Positions 15,872 to 24,393 of a stretch of DNA of 64,000 nt are shown here, in pieces. The first letter of the stretch is position 1; every line of letters begins with the position of its first letter. The notes below the pieces were generated by a model, which saw only the letters and a program-made list of their open reading frames with translations, was not told the DNA's origin and made no database searches. The stretch lies in the NCBI RefSeq assembly GCF_002944315.1, contig NZ_CP024311.1:2828501-2892500 (forward strand). Reading direction: 5' to 3'. The translations under genes and the position numbers were made by a program. This DNA is from Rhizobium sp. NXC24. Lineage in GTDB: Bacteria; Pseudomonadota; Alphaproteobacteria; Rhizobiales; Rhizobiaceae.

Positions 15872-16765
15872 CTATTCCGGCACTACGTCAGCGGTGCGCC
15901 GATTGGTCAAATAAACGCCAATCACCACTATCACCGTGCCGATGATGATCGGCAAAGTCAGCGGTTCGCCGAAGGCGATCGCCGCCTCGATGGCGACGGC
16001 GGGCGGCATCAGATAGATCAGCGAAGCGGCGCGCGACACTTGCCCGCGACGGATGAGGTAGAGCAGCAGACCGACGGCACCCATCGACAGGCCGAAAACA
16101 GACCAAGCAAGAGCAAGGAACGCCTCGTGCGTGCCGTCGAAATGCAAATTTTCGAACGTCAGCGCCAAAGGCGCGGCAACGATGAGTGCACCGACATATT
16201 GCAGCGTCGCGATGGTCCTAAGGTCGCCGGTCTGCAGATGCCGCTTTTGATAAAGCGTCCCATACGTCACGGAGACCATCGCGAGCAGATTGACGCCGAG
16301 CGGGATAGCCGAATTCCAGAGATTGGCGGTATCCGATGATAGAAGCTTCGGCGAGATGGCGATCGCGATGCCCGCGAAACCAAGCAGCAAGCCAAGCCGC
16401 TGCGCCGGCTGCAGGCGCTCCCCGACCAGATAGGGCGCAGCCATCGCCGTCATGAGCGGCTGCAGGGCAGCGATAATGCCCGAAATCCCCGCAGGCACGC
16501 CACTGGCGATCGCCCACCAAAGACCGCCGAGATAAAACCCATGTAGAAAGATGCCGGAATAAATGGCGCGGAAGACGCTCGACCAATCACGCGGCCACTT
16601 CGCGCCCGTAAAAGCGCAAAACAAAACGAAGGCGAGCGCCGAGAGGCTGTACCGGATCATAAGAAAAGTGAATGGACCCGAGTGCATCGCCGCATATTTC
16701 GCAACGATCCAGCCTGTGGACCAAAGAAAGACGAAGATCGCCGGCGCGAATGTGTCGAGGGACAT
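15872..16765 (-). CDS. EamA-family (DMT) transporter
   Basis: A 297-residue inner-membrane protein with about ten hydrophobic helices arranged as two EamA repeats. The first begins at FAPAIFVFLWSTGWIVAKY, the second after residue 145 near IPLGVNLLAMVSVTYGTLY. The end GEPLTLPIIIGTVIVVIGVYL is the usual last two helices. Such carriers export small metabolites or amino acids; the substrate is unknown. It stands alone, divergent from the ATP-grasp operon. Confidence 0.88.
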   Translation of the reverse strand: MSLDTFAPAIFVFLWSTGWIVAKYAAMHSGPFTFLMIRYSLSALAFVLFCAFTGAKWPRDWSSVFRAIYSGIFLHGFYLGGLWWAIASGVPAGISGIIAALQPLMTAMAAPYLVGERLQPAQRLGLLLGFAGIAIAISPKLLSSDTANLWNSAIPLGVNLLAMVSVTYGTLYQKRHLQTGDLRTIATLQYVGALIVAAPLALTFENLHFDGTHEAFLALAWSVFGLSMGAVGLLLYLIRRGQVSRAASLIYLMPPAVAIEAAIAFGEPLTLPIIIGTVIVVIGVYLTNRRTADVVPE

Positions 16766-16971
16766 GGAGGCTCAGACTGAAATTGATGTTGCAGACTCGA
16801 ATCGGGCCCGAACTGAAACCGGATCGTCGCTATACAAGGTAGCCGCTGATAGCCGAAGACAGTCAAGGCGTCAAAATCGAACCGCTGAAACCAATCATCA
16901 ATTTTTCTTCACATCCGCTTCTCTACTCTTGCTTGAGGGATTTCACGCCGCTCTCTGCACCGACGACAAAA

Positions 16972-16985
16972 TAAGCACGTGCTTA
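16972..16985. promoter_or_regulatory. 14-bp palindrome TAAGCACGTGCTTA before the ATP-grasp operon
   Basis: The gap 16766-17131 (366 bases) contains no gene I can support. It holds the perfect 14-bp palindrome TAAGCACGTGCTTA about 150 bases before the ATP-grasp start and about 205 before the transporter start. A second small inverted repeat, GTAAA-N6-TTTAC, follows at about 17009-17024. Either could be an operator for the three-gene operon. The cognate regulator is not known. Confidence 0.4.
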
Positions 16986-17131
16986 GATTTTGATCGCAGC
17001 GCCGCGGCCGTAAACTTTCATTTACGGGCGCGTTGACCCGAAACGCCCGGAATCCCGGCGTTTCCGCCGGTTTCGAAATTCGTACATGCAAATGCGCATA
17101 CTTCTTGCATTGTCAAAACTGTTGTATTCAA

Positions 17132-18568
17132 ATGGGAAAAAACACGGGGACCGCGCCTTTGGCATTTGATGAAATGATTACTGCGGATGAAAGTCCGCGC
17201 ACGCCTTACGAAAAATATTTCGAGTGGTACTCCGGCCAGGACAGAGGCCATCTAATTGCCAAATCCCGCGATGCGGAAAACATCTTCCGAAAAACGGGTA
17301 TCACCTTCGCAGTCTACGGGCACGCGGACTCCGCCGAAAAACTCATCCCCTTCGACATCATCCCCCGCATCATTTCCGGCCGAGAATGGCGCAAGCTCGC
17401 CCAGGGCATTGAACAGCGCGTCATCGCGCTCAACGCTTTCCTCGACGATATCTACCACAAGCAAGAGATCATCCGCGCCGGACGCATCCCGCGCGAATTG
17501 ATCGAGAAGAACGACGCCTTCCTGCCGGAGATGATCGGCTTCCGTCCGCCGGGCGGTGTTTATACCCACATCGTCGGCACCGACATCGTGCGGACGGCCG
17601 AAGACCAGTTCTACGTGCTGGAAGACAATGCCCGCACCCCCTCCGGCGTCAGCTACATGCTGGAAAACCGGGAAACTATGATGCAGATGTTCCCGGAGCT
17701 GTTTCACCAGAACAAGGTGCAGCGCGTCGAGGACTATCCGCTGCTGCTGCGCCAGAGCCTCGCCTCACTCGCCCCTCGCGGCTGCAACGGCAAGCCGCGC
17801 GTCGCCGTTCTGACCCCCGGCATCTATAATTCCGCCTATTACGAGCATTCCTTCCTGGCCGACATGATGGGCGTGGAGCTGGTCGAAGGCTCGGATCTGC
17901 GTGTCATCGACGGCAAGGTGAAAATGCGCACCACGCGCGGCTATGAGGCGATCGACGTTCTCTATCGCCGCGTGGACGACGACTTCCTCGACCCCCTCAC
18001 CTTCCGCGCGGATTCGGCCCTCGGCATTCCCGGCATCATGGATGTCTATCGCGCCGGCCATATCACCATCGCCAATGCGCCCGGCACCGGCATCTCCGAC
18101 GACAAGGCGATCTATTCCTACATGCCGGAGATCGTCGAATTCTACACCGGTCGCAAGCCGATCCTCGAAAACGTGCCGACCTGGCGCTGTTCGGAGCCCG
18201 ACAGCCTGAAATACGTGCTGGAGAACCTCGCCGACCTCGTCGTCAAGGAAGTGCATGGTTCGGGCGGCTACGGCATGCTCGTCGGCCCGACCGCCTCGAA
18301 GAAAGAGCGGACGGAGTTTGCCGAGAAGCTGAAGGCCAAGCCGAACAATTATATCGCCCAGCCGACCCTCTCGCTGTCGACCGTGCCGATCCTGGTCAAC
18401 AAAGGCATCGCGCCGCGCCACGTCGACCTGCGCCCCTATGTCCTCGTTTCCGACAAGGTACAGATCATCCCCGGCGGGCTCACCCGCGTGGCGCTGAAAG
18501 AAGGCTCGCTGGTGGTCAATTCCAGCCAGGGCGGCGGCACCAAAGATACCTGGGTTCTGGAGGACTGA
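17132..18568 (+). CDS. Circularly permuted type 2 ATP-grasp protein
   Basis: A 478-residue protein of the DUF404/DUF407 circularly permuted ATP-grasp group. Recognisable segments: GITFAVYG (residues 55-62), IIPRIISGREW, DIYHKQEIIRAGRIP, the substrate/ATP region FYVLEDNARTPSGVSYMLENR (two parts), NAPGTGISDDKAIYSYMP, VVKEVHGSGGYGM and HVDLRPYV. ATP-grasp enzymes join a carboxylate to an amine or thiol; Iyer and co-workers predicted a peptide-forming role for this group, but the substrate is unknown. The ATG at 17132 begins at the usual N-terminus; the open frame upstream has no family support. It starts a three-gene operon with alpha-E and transglutaminase genes (gaps of 7 and 12 bases). Confidence 0.92.
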   Translation: MGKNTGTAPLAFDEMITADESPRTPYEKYFEWYSGQDRGHLIAKSRDAENIFRKTGITFAVYGHADSAEKLIPFDIIPRIISGREWRKLAQGIEQRVIALNAFLDDIYHKQEIIRAGRIPRELIEKNDAFLPEMIGFRPPGGVYTHIVGTDIVRTAEDQFYVLEDNARTPSGVSYMLENRETMMQMFPELFHQNKVQRVEDYPLLLRQSLASLAPRGCNGKPRVAVLTPGIYNSAYYEHSFLADMMGVELVEGSDLRVIDGKVKMRTTRGYEAIDVLYRRVDDDFLDPLTFRADSALGIPGIMDVYRAGHITIANAPGTGISDDKAIYSYMPEIVEFYTGRKPILENVPTWRCSEPDSLKYVLENLADLVVKEVHGSGGYGMLVGPTASKKERTEFAEKLKAKPNNYIAQPTLSLSTVPILVNKGIAPRHVDLRPYVLVSDKVQIIPGGLTRVALKEGSLVVNSSQGGGTKDTWVLED

Positions 18569-18575
18569 GACGGAC

Positions 18576-19517
18576 ATGCTTGGAAGAACCGCGAATGGCC
18601 TCTACTGGATGTTCCGTTACATCGAGCGTGCCGAAAACATAGCCCGTCTGGTTGATGCCGGCCAGCGCATGTCGCTGACCCGCAGCGGTGCGGCGGAAGA
18701 AGATTGGGATGGCGTCCTGCAGAGCGCAGGCGTGCGCGAAGCCTATAACGAGGTGCATGGCAAGCTGACCGGCGCCGACGCGATCGACTATCTGATACGC
18801 GACCGCTCCAATCCGTCGAGCGTGATGTCCTGCATCGATTATGGCCGCAACAATGCCCGCATGGTCCGCACGGCGCTGACCCGGGACACCTGGGAAGCGA
18901 CCAATGAATGCTGGATCGAGCTGAAGACATTGCTCGGCAAGCGCCTGAAGACCGCCGAAGTGCCGGAGATGATCGAGGTCATCAAGCGCCGGGCCGGATT
19001 GATCCGTGGCGCGTTCCACGGTTCGATGCTGCGCAACGAACTGTACAACTTTGCCCGCATCGGCACTTTCATCGAGCGCGCCGACAACACAGCGCGCATT
19101 CTCGACGTGAAATATTACGTCCTGCTGCCGTCGATCTCGCATGTCGGGTCCTCGCTCGACAACGCGCAATGGGAATCGATCCTGCGTTCGGTTTCCGCCC
19201 ACCGCGCCTATAAATGGGCCTACGATCCGGAATACAAGCCAGCCAATATTGCCGACTTCCTGATCCTCAATGGCCAGATGCCGCGGTCGCTCGCCTATTG
19301 CTACGAAAAGATCGTCAGCAATATCGGCTATCTCGGTGCTGAGTACGAAGAGCGGCTGCCGGCACATGAGACAGCCGATACCATCCGCAAGATGCTGCAG
19401 ACGCTTAGCATCAAGAACATCATGGATCAGGGACTGCATGAATTCCTGGAGGATTTCGTTTCGCGCAACAACAAGCTCAGCGCGGAAATCTCCGACGGCT
19501 ACCGGTTCTATCAGTAA
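18576..19517 (+). CDS. Alpha-E domain protein (DUF403)
   Basis: A 313-residue, mostly helical protein of the alpha-E family. It begins MLGRTANGLYWMFRYIERAE (the family signature, split as LGRTANGLYWM and RYIERAENIARL) and repeats the pattern in FARIGTFIERADNTARILD near residue 160. The family is known almost only from operons with circularly permuted ATP-grasp and transglutaminase proteins, as here, and has no established biochemical role. It probably forms a complex with its neighbours. It lies 7 bases after the ATP-grasp stop. Confidence 0.93.
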   Translation: MLGRTANGLYWMFRYIERAENIARLVDAGQRMSLTRSGAAEEDWDGVLQSAGVREAYNEVHGKLTGADAIDYLIRDRSNPSSVMSCIDYGRNNARMVRTALTRDTWEATNECWIELKTLLGKRLKTAEVPEMIEVIKRRAGLIRGAFHGSMLRNELYNFARIGTFIERADNTARILDVKYYVLLPSISHVGSSLDNAQWESILRSVSAHRAYKWAYDPEYKPANIADFLILNGQMPRSLAYCYEKIVSNIGYLGAEYEERLPAHETADTIRKMLQTLSIKNIMDQGLHEFLEDFVSRNNKLSAEISDGYRFYQ

Positions 19518-19529
19518 GCGGATCACACT

Positions 19530-20354
19530 ATGAGACTGACGATCAGCCATACCACCGAATACCGCTACGACGAACCGGCGCAATTTTCCTTGCAGCGCCT
19601 GAGGCTCACGCCGCTCACCGGTCCCGGCCAGACCGTCCTCGATTGGAAGTTGACGGTCGAGGGCGCCCATCCGGAAGTGGAATATGAGGACCAGTTCGCC
19701 AATCGCGTCACGCTCGTCTCGCTCGACGGCGCACAGGACACAACCCGGATCGTCGCCACCGGCGAGGTCGAAACCCGGGACCTGAATGGCGTGATCGGCC
19801 AGCATAGCGGCTTCAGCCCGCTCTGGCTCTTCCTGCGGGAAACGCCGCGCACCAAGCCCGGCAAGCTGACGAAGGAATTGTTGCGCAACCTTTCCGGCGA
19901 CAACGAACTCGGCAAGATGCATGCACTGATGGGCGCAATCCATCAGACGGTGGAATACAAGCCCGGCACTAGCGACACGGAAACGACCGCGGAACAGGCT
20001 CTGGAAAAGAAGAGCGGTGTCTGTCAGGACCATGCTCACATCTTTATTGCCGGCGCTCGTGCATTGCATATCCCGGCGCGCTACGTCTCCGGCTACCTGA
20101 TGATGGAAGGCAAGAACGAGCAGGCGGCCACACATGCCTGGGCGGAAGCGCATATTCCAGGCCTCGGCTGGGTCGGCTTCGACCCTGCCAACGACGTCTG
20201 CCCGGACGCCCGCTACGTCCGGATCGCGACTGGCCTCTGCTATCGCGACGCTGCTCCCGTCTCCGGCATGCGGGTCGGCACACCGGGCGAAACCCTTACG
20301 GTCAAGGTGACGGTGGCGAGCCAGGGGCAAAGCCAGAGCCAAAGCCAAAGCTAG
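19530..20354 (+). CDS. Transglutaminase-like cysteine protease family protein
   Basis: A 274-residue protein with an N-terminal beta domain (MRLTISHTTEYRYDEPAQ) and a transglutaminase-like papain fold. The catalytic triad is visible: Cys in KKSGVCQDHAHIF (~167), His in AATHAWAEAHIPG (~203), Asp in WVGFDPANDV (~219). Such proteins are mostly predicted peptidases or amide-transfer enzymes. It ends with an odd glutamine-serine run (SQGQSQSQSQS) coded by near-perfect hexamer repeats, not part of the domain. It is last of the ATP-grasp/alpha-E operon, where it might cleave or ligate the product made by the ATP-grasp enzyme. Confidence 0.92.
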   Translation: MRLTISHTTEYRYDEPAQFSLQRLRLTPLTGPGQTVLDWKLTVEGAHPEVEYEDQFANRVTLVSLDGAQDTTRIVATGEVETRDLNGVIGQHSGFSPLWLFLRETPRTKPGKLTKELLRNLSGDNELGKMHALMGAIHQTVEYKPGTSDTETTAEQALEKKSGVCQDHAHIFIAGARALHIPARYVSGYLMMEGKNEQAATHAWAEAHIPGLGWVGFDPANDVCPDARYVRIATGLCYRDAAPVSGMRVGTPGETLTVKVTVASQGQSQSQSQS

Positions 20355-20452
20355 TCGATGCGAATTTGGAGCGTTCCGTGAAAAGCTGACTCGCTCTAAC
20401 TTGCGGAGATGGTCATATCTAGCAATGGATCAATGCCGGACCGAGGATTTAA

Positions 20453-20926
20453 TTAGTGAGGATGGTCCACGGGCAAAAACTCCAGTCCGTTGCGCCGTCC
20501 GATCTCAATCACGCGCTGAATATCCAGCGGTCCTCCGCTCGGCGGCGGCAGGTCACGCATCCCGACCGGCATCGGCTCGCCTGCTTCGGTGAAGAAACCA
20601 TCGTGAACGCGGCCGGGTGAATTGATGATCAGAAGCCGTCCCGGCGCCGGACCGATATTGCGGAACGCGTGAATGGCGCCCGTCGGTATCTTGACGAAAC
20701 TACCAACCTGCGCCTGGACGGTCTCGCCGTCGACCATGAATTCGAACAAGCCCTCGAGAATATAAAACGCCTCGTCGTCATCGGGATGCCTGTTTGGCGG
20801 CGCCCCGGCCCCCGGGGCCGTCAATGTCTCGACAAGACAATAAGCTCCCCCCGTATCGGGGCTGTGAGCATGAAAGCGAAGAAGATTGCCAAAGAGATAA
20901 TAGGTATCGGTCTGCAGGGTTGTCAT
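20453..20926 (-). CDS. Cupin-domain protein
   Basis: A 157-residue single-cupin protein. The first cupin motif reads RHPDDDEAFYILEGLFEF (His, Asp, Glu ligands near residues 47-56), and the second is PTGAIHAFRN with GRLLIINSPG. A metal site with His-Asp-Glu-His is likely. The ATG at 20924-20926 is preferred over an upstream ATG since GGGGGAT lies 5 to 9 bases before it and the conserved part follows. Single cupins of this kind are often dioxygenase-like or sensor proteins; the substrate is unknown. It stands alone and is convergent with the transglutaminase gene. Confidence 0.85.
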   Translation of the reverse strand: MTTLQTDTYYLFGNLLRFHAHSPDTGGAYCLVETLTAPGAGAPPNRHPDDDEAFYILEGLFEFMVDGETVQAQVGSFVKIPTGAIHAFRNIGPAPGRLLIINSPGRVHDGFFTEAGEPMPVGMRDLPPPSGGPLDIQRVIEIGRRNGLEFLPVDHPH

Positions 20927-21084
20927 AATGATCCCCCAAAGAAGCAATCAAGAGGGCACTATATCATGGACTGCTGATCAAAGCAGTGCGGTCGGGGACA
21001 TGCAGCGCGCACTTACCCTACGACAGCAACGCACGAAAGGGGCGGAACTTCCATCCCGCCCCTTTCCAATTTCAAGCATCACTC

Positions 21085-22830
21085 TTAGTGGCTGTCGCGG
21101 TTGTTCGGGATTTCCGAGCCGCGCGGACCGACGAGGAAGTCGAGGTCGGCGCCCGTATCGGCCTGCATGACCGACTTCACATAGAGACCGCCGTAGCCGC
21201 CGGCGAGCGGCTTGACCGGGGATACCCAGGCGGCGCGGCGCTTCGCCAGTTCCTCGTCCGACACCTCAAGCTGGATGGTGCGGGCCGGAACATCGACGGC
21301 GATGATGTCGCCGTTCTGAACAAGCGCCAGCGGGCCACCATCGGCAGCTTCCGGAGCAGTGTGCAGGATGACGGTGCCGTAGGCCGTACCGGACATGCGC
21401 GCATCGGAGATGCGGATCATGTCGGTGATGCCCTTCTTCAGCACCTTCGGCGGCAAGCCCATGTTGCCGACTTCGGCCATGCCCGGATAACCCTTCGGGC
21501 CGCAGTACTTCAGCACCATGACGCAGTTCTCGTCGATGTCGAGATCGTCGCGATTGATGCGGGCGTGGTAGTCTTCGATGCTTTCGAAGACGACGGCGCG
21601 GCCCTTGTGCTGCATCAGGTGCGGCGAAGCGGCCGAAGGCTTCAGAACAGCGCCCTTCGGCGCGAGGTTGCCGCGCAGAACGGCGATGCCGCCCGACTGC
21701 GTCAGCGCCTTCTCCCGCGGAACAATGACGTCGTCATTGTAGTTGACCACATCCTTGACGCCAGCCCAGATCGTGTCGCCGGTGACCGTGATGGCGTCCT
21801 TATGCAGCAGGCCCATCTCGCCAACCGCCTTGATGACCACCGGCAGGCCGCCAGCATAGTAGAATTCTTCCATCAGGTGCTTGCCCGACGGCTGCAGGTT
21901 GACGATCGTCGGCACTTCGCGGCCGAGGCGATCCCAATCGTCCAGCGACAGGTCGACGCCGACGCGGCCGGCAAGCGCCAACAGATGCAGAACGGCATTG
22001 GTCGAACCGCCGACGGCGCCATTGACGCGGATCGCGTTTTCGAACGCTTCCTTGGTCAGAATGTCGGAAGGCTTCAGATCTTCCTTGACCATGTCGACGA
22101 TGCGGCGACCGGAAAGCTGCGAGATGACGCGGCGACGCGCATCGACAGCCGGGATGGCGGCATTGCCGGGCAGCGTCATTCCGAGCGCTTCGGCCATCGA
22201 CGCCATGGTCGAGGCCGTACCCATGGTCATACAGCTACCGGCCGAGCGGGCCATGCCCTGCTCCGCATCCATGAATTCGTCCAGCGACATCTCACCGGAC
22301 TTCACCATTTCCGAGAACTGCCAGATCGCCGTGCCGGAACCGACATCCTTGCCACGCCACTTGCCGTTCAGCATCGGACCGCCGGAAACGAGAATAACCG
22401 GAATATCGACCGATGCAGCCCCCATCAGCAGGCTCGGCGTAGTCTTGTCGCAGCCGCCGAGCAGCACGACGCCATCGACCGGATTGCCGCGGATCGCTTC
22501 TTCCACGTCCATGGCCGCTAGGTTGCGGAACATCATCGCCGTCGGGCGCAGCGTGCTTTCGCCGACGGAAAAGACCGGGAATTCGACGGGGAAACCACCC
22601 GCCTCGTAAACACCGCGCTTCACGCGCTCTGCAAGATCGCGCAGATGCGCGTTGCAGGGCGTCAGCTCCGACCAGGTATTACAGATGCCGATGATCGGAC
22701 GGCCGTCGAACGTATCGGCAGGCAGGCCCTGGTTCTTCATCCAGGAGCGATGCATGATCGCGTTCTTGCCGGTGCCGCCGAACCAATCATAGGAGCGCAG
22801 CTTGCGCGGCCATTCAGCTTTCTTTTTCAT
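21085..22830 (-). CDS. araD: L-arabinonate dehydratase (IlvD/Edd family)
   Basis: A 581-residue dehydratase of the IlvD/Edd family. Three Fe-S cysteines are visible, in ICNTWSEL (~50), LGGCDKTTPSLLMG (~126) and RSAGSCMTMGTAS (~199), and the C-terminal PARTIQLEV and VSDEELAKRRA segments are typical. The start KLRSYDWFGGTGKNAIMHRS (kept here as two parts KLRSYDWFGG and KNAIMHRSWM) and the NAHLRDLAERVK region match sugar-acid dehydratases rather than IlvD. The context is decisive: it follows a semialdehyde dehydrogenase, GguC and a ChvE/GguAB transporter, so dehydration of L-arabinonate to 2-keto-3-deoxy-L-arabinonate is likely. D-fuconate or D-xylonate cannot be excluded. Confidence 0.85.
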   Translation of the reverse strand: MKKKAEWPRKLRSYDWFGGTGKNAIMHRSWMKNQGLPADTFDGRPIIGICNTWSELTPCNAHLRDLAERVKRGVYEAGGFPVEFPVFSVGESTLRPTAMMFRNLAAMDVEEAIRGNPVDGVVLLGGCDKTTPSLLMGAASVDIPVILVSGGPMLNGKWRGKDVGSGTAIWQFSEMVKSGEMSLDEFMDAEQGMARSAGSCMTMGTASTMASMAEALGMTLPGNAAIPAVDARRRVISQLSGRRIVDMVKEDLKPSDILTKEAFENAIRVNGAVGGSTNAVLHLLALAGRVGVDLSLDDWDRLGREVPTIVNLQPSGKHLMEEFYYAGGLPVVIKAVGEMGLLHKDAITVTGDTIWAGVKDVVNYNDDVIVPREKALTQSGGIAVLRGNLAPKGAVLKPSAASPHLMQHKGRAVVFESIEDYHARINRDDLDIDENCVMVLKYCGPKGYPGMAEVGNMGLPPKVLKKGITDMIRISDARMSGTAYGTVILHTAPEAADGGPLALVQNGDIIAVDVPARTIQLEVSDEELAKRRAAWVSPVKPLAGGYGGLYVKSVMQADTGADLDFLVGPRGSEIPNNRDSH

Positions 22831-22893
22831 TGTCTCAGTACCCTTTGCGTCGCCCAGGCCGCCTCGTTCGCGCCCGGGCTTTGGATTCGATCG

Positions 22894-24327
22894 TCAGGCG
22901 AGCGTGTAAGCGGTTTTGACGGTTGTGAAGAATTCGGCGGCATATTTGCCCTGTTCGCGCGGACCGAAGGACGAGCCCTTGCGGCCGCCGAACGGCACGT
23001 GGAAATCGACGCCAGCGGTCGGCAGGTTCACCATCACCATGCCGGCTTCCGCATTGCGCTTGAAATGCGTCGCATACTTCAGGCTGGTCGTGGCAATGCC
23101 GGAGGACAGGCCGAACGGCGTATCGTTGGCTGTTGCCAGCGCCTCGTCGTAGTCCTTCACCCGGATGACCGAGGCGACCGGCCCGAAGATCTCTTCGCGG
23201 CTGATGCGCATCTGGTTCGTCGCTTCGGTAAACAGCGTCGGCTGCAGGTAGAAGCCGGGTGTGTCGCGGCTGACGAGTTCGCCGCCAAAGGCGAGCTCGG
23301 CGCCTTCCTGCTTGCCGATCTCGATATAATCCGTGTCGGTCTTCAACTGCTTGGCATCGACCACAGGACCGATATGCGTGCCGGCCTTGATGGCATTGTC
23401 GACATTCAGCGTCTTCAGCTTCTCCGTCAGCGCCGCCACGAACCGGTCGTGAATGCCTTCGGTGACGATCAGGCGCGAAGAAGCCGTGCAGCGCTGGCCG
23501 GTCGAGAAGAAGGCGGAATTTGCCGCCGCTTCGACGGCAACCGTCAGATCGGCATCGTCAAGCACGATCATCGGGTTCTTGCCGCCCATTTCGAGCTGAT
23601 ACTTGCGGCCATGCTCGACGGAGGAAAGCGCCACGCGCTTGCCCGTGCCGACCGAACCGGTGAAGGTGATGCCGGAAAGAACCGGGCTGTCGAGCATCGC
23701 CTGACCGACGACCGAGCCCTTGCCCATAACGAGGTTCAAGACACCCTTCGGCAGGCCGGCGCGGTGGAGAATATCGACGATCGCCCAGGAACAGCCAGGC
23801 ACGAGATCAGCCGGCTTGAAGACGACGGTATTGCCGTAGCAGAGCGCCGGGGCAATCTTCCAGGCTGGAATGGCGATCGGGAAGTTCCAAGGCGTGATGA
23901 TGCCGATAACGCCGAGCGGCTCGCGGGTGATTTCGACACCGATGTTCGGGCGCACCGAAGGAACCACTTCCCCTGCAAGGCGCAGGGCCTCGCCGGCGAA
24001 GAATTCGAAGATCTGCGCGGCACGGATCGTTTCGCCGATCGCCTCTGGAAGCGTCTTGCCTTCCTCGCGGGCGAGCAGTGCGCCGAGCTCATCCTTGCGC
24101 GCCAGGATCTCTTCGCCGGCCTTCTTCAGGATGGTATGGCGCTCGAGAATGCCCGAACGCGACCAGGCCGGAAAAGCGGCTTTGGCCGCAGCAATGGCGT
24201 CGGCAACGTCCTGCACGCTGGCGCTGGCATAGAGGCCGACGACTTCGTTGGTATCAGACGGATTGATATTCTCGGCGCCGGTCGTACCGGTCCATTCGCC
24301 GGCGATCAGATTCTGATGAATGGTCAT
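22894..24327 (-). CDS. 2-oxoglutarate semialdehyde (2,5-dioxovalerate) dehydrogenase
   Basis: A 477-residue NAD(P)-dependent aldehyde dehydrogenase. The catalytic Cys lies in FSTGQRCTASSR (~285), the general-base Glu in LEMGGKNPMIV (~252), the cofactor motif FTGSVGTGKR near 229 and the PWNFPIAIPAWKIAPAL segment (two parts) near 150. In the non-phosphorylative pentose pathway the enzyme oxidises 2-oxoglutarate semialdehyde to 2-oxoglutarate, and gene order (arabinonate dehydratase and GguC on either side) supports this. The ATG at 24325-24327 (MTIHQNLIAGEW) is chosen as the conserved N-terminus. Confidence 0.87.
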   Translation of the reverse strand: MTIHQNLIAGEWTGTTGAENINPSDTNEVVGLYASASVQDVADAIAAAKAAFPAWSRSGILERHTILKKAGEEILARKDELGALLAREEGKTLPEAIGETIRAAQIFEFFAGEALRLAGEVVPSVRPNIGVEITREPLGVIGIITPWNFPIAIPAWKIAPALCYGNTVVFKPADLVPGCSWAIVDILHRAGLPKGVLNLVMGKGSVVGQAMLDSPVLSGITFTGSVGTGKRVALSSVEHGRKYQLEMGGKNPMIVLDDADLTVAVEAAANSAFFSTGQRCTASSRLIVTEGIHDRFVAALTEKLKTLNVDNAIKAGTHIGPVVDAKQLKTDTDYIEIGKQEGAELAFGGELVSRDTPGFYLQPTLFTEATNQMRISREEIFGPVASVIRVKDYDEALATANDTPFGLSSGIATTSLKYATHFKRNAEAGMVMVNLPTAGVDFHVPFGGRKGSSFGPREQGKYAAEFFTTVKTAYTLA

Positions 24328-24393
24328 GGCTTCATGCCTCTCTGGATCTTCTCGGAAACGGCCGGCCACACGGAGGCAGCCGGCTTCGACGTG

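Noticed and set aside
18516..20348. Leftward open frame of about 610 codons opposite alpha-E and transglutaminase genes
   Set aside because: Shadow of the coding strand; the rightward genes have strong family matches.
21085..22830. Dihydroxy-acid dehydratase IlvD as the name for this gene
   Set aside because: The start region and the sugar-transport context fit sugar-acid dehydratases better than branched-chain amino acid synthesis.
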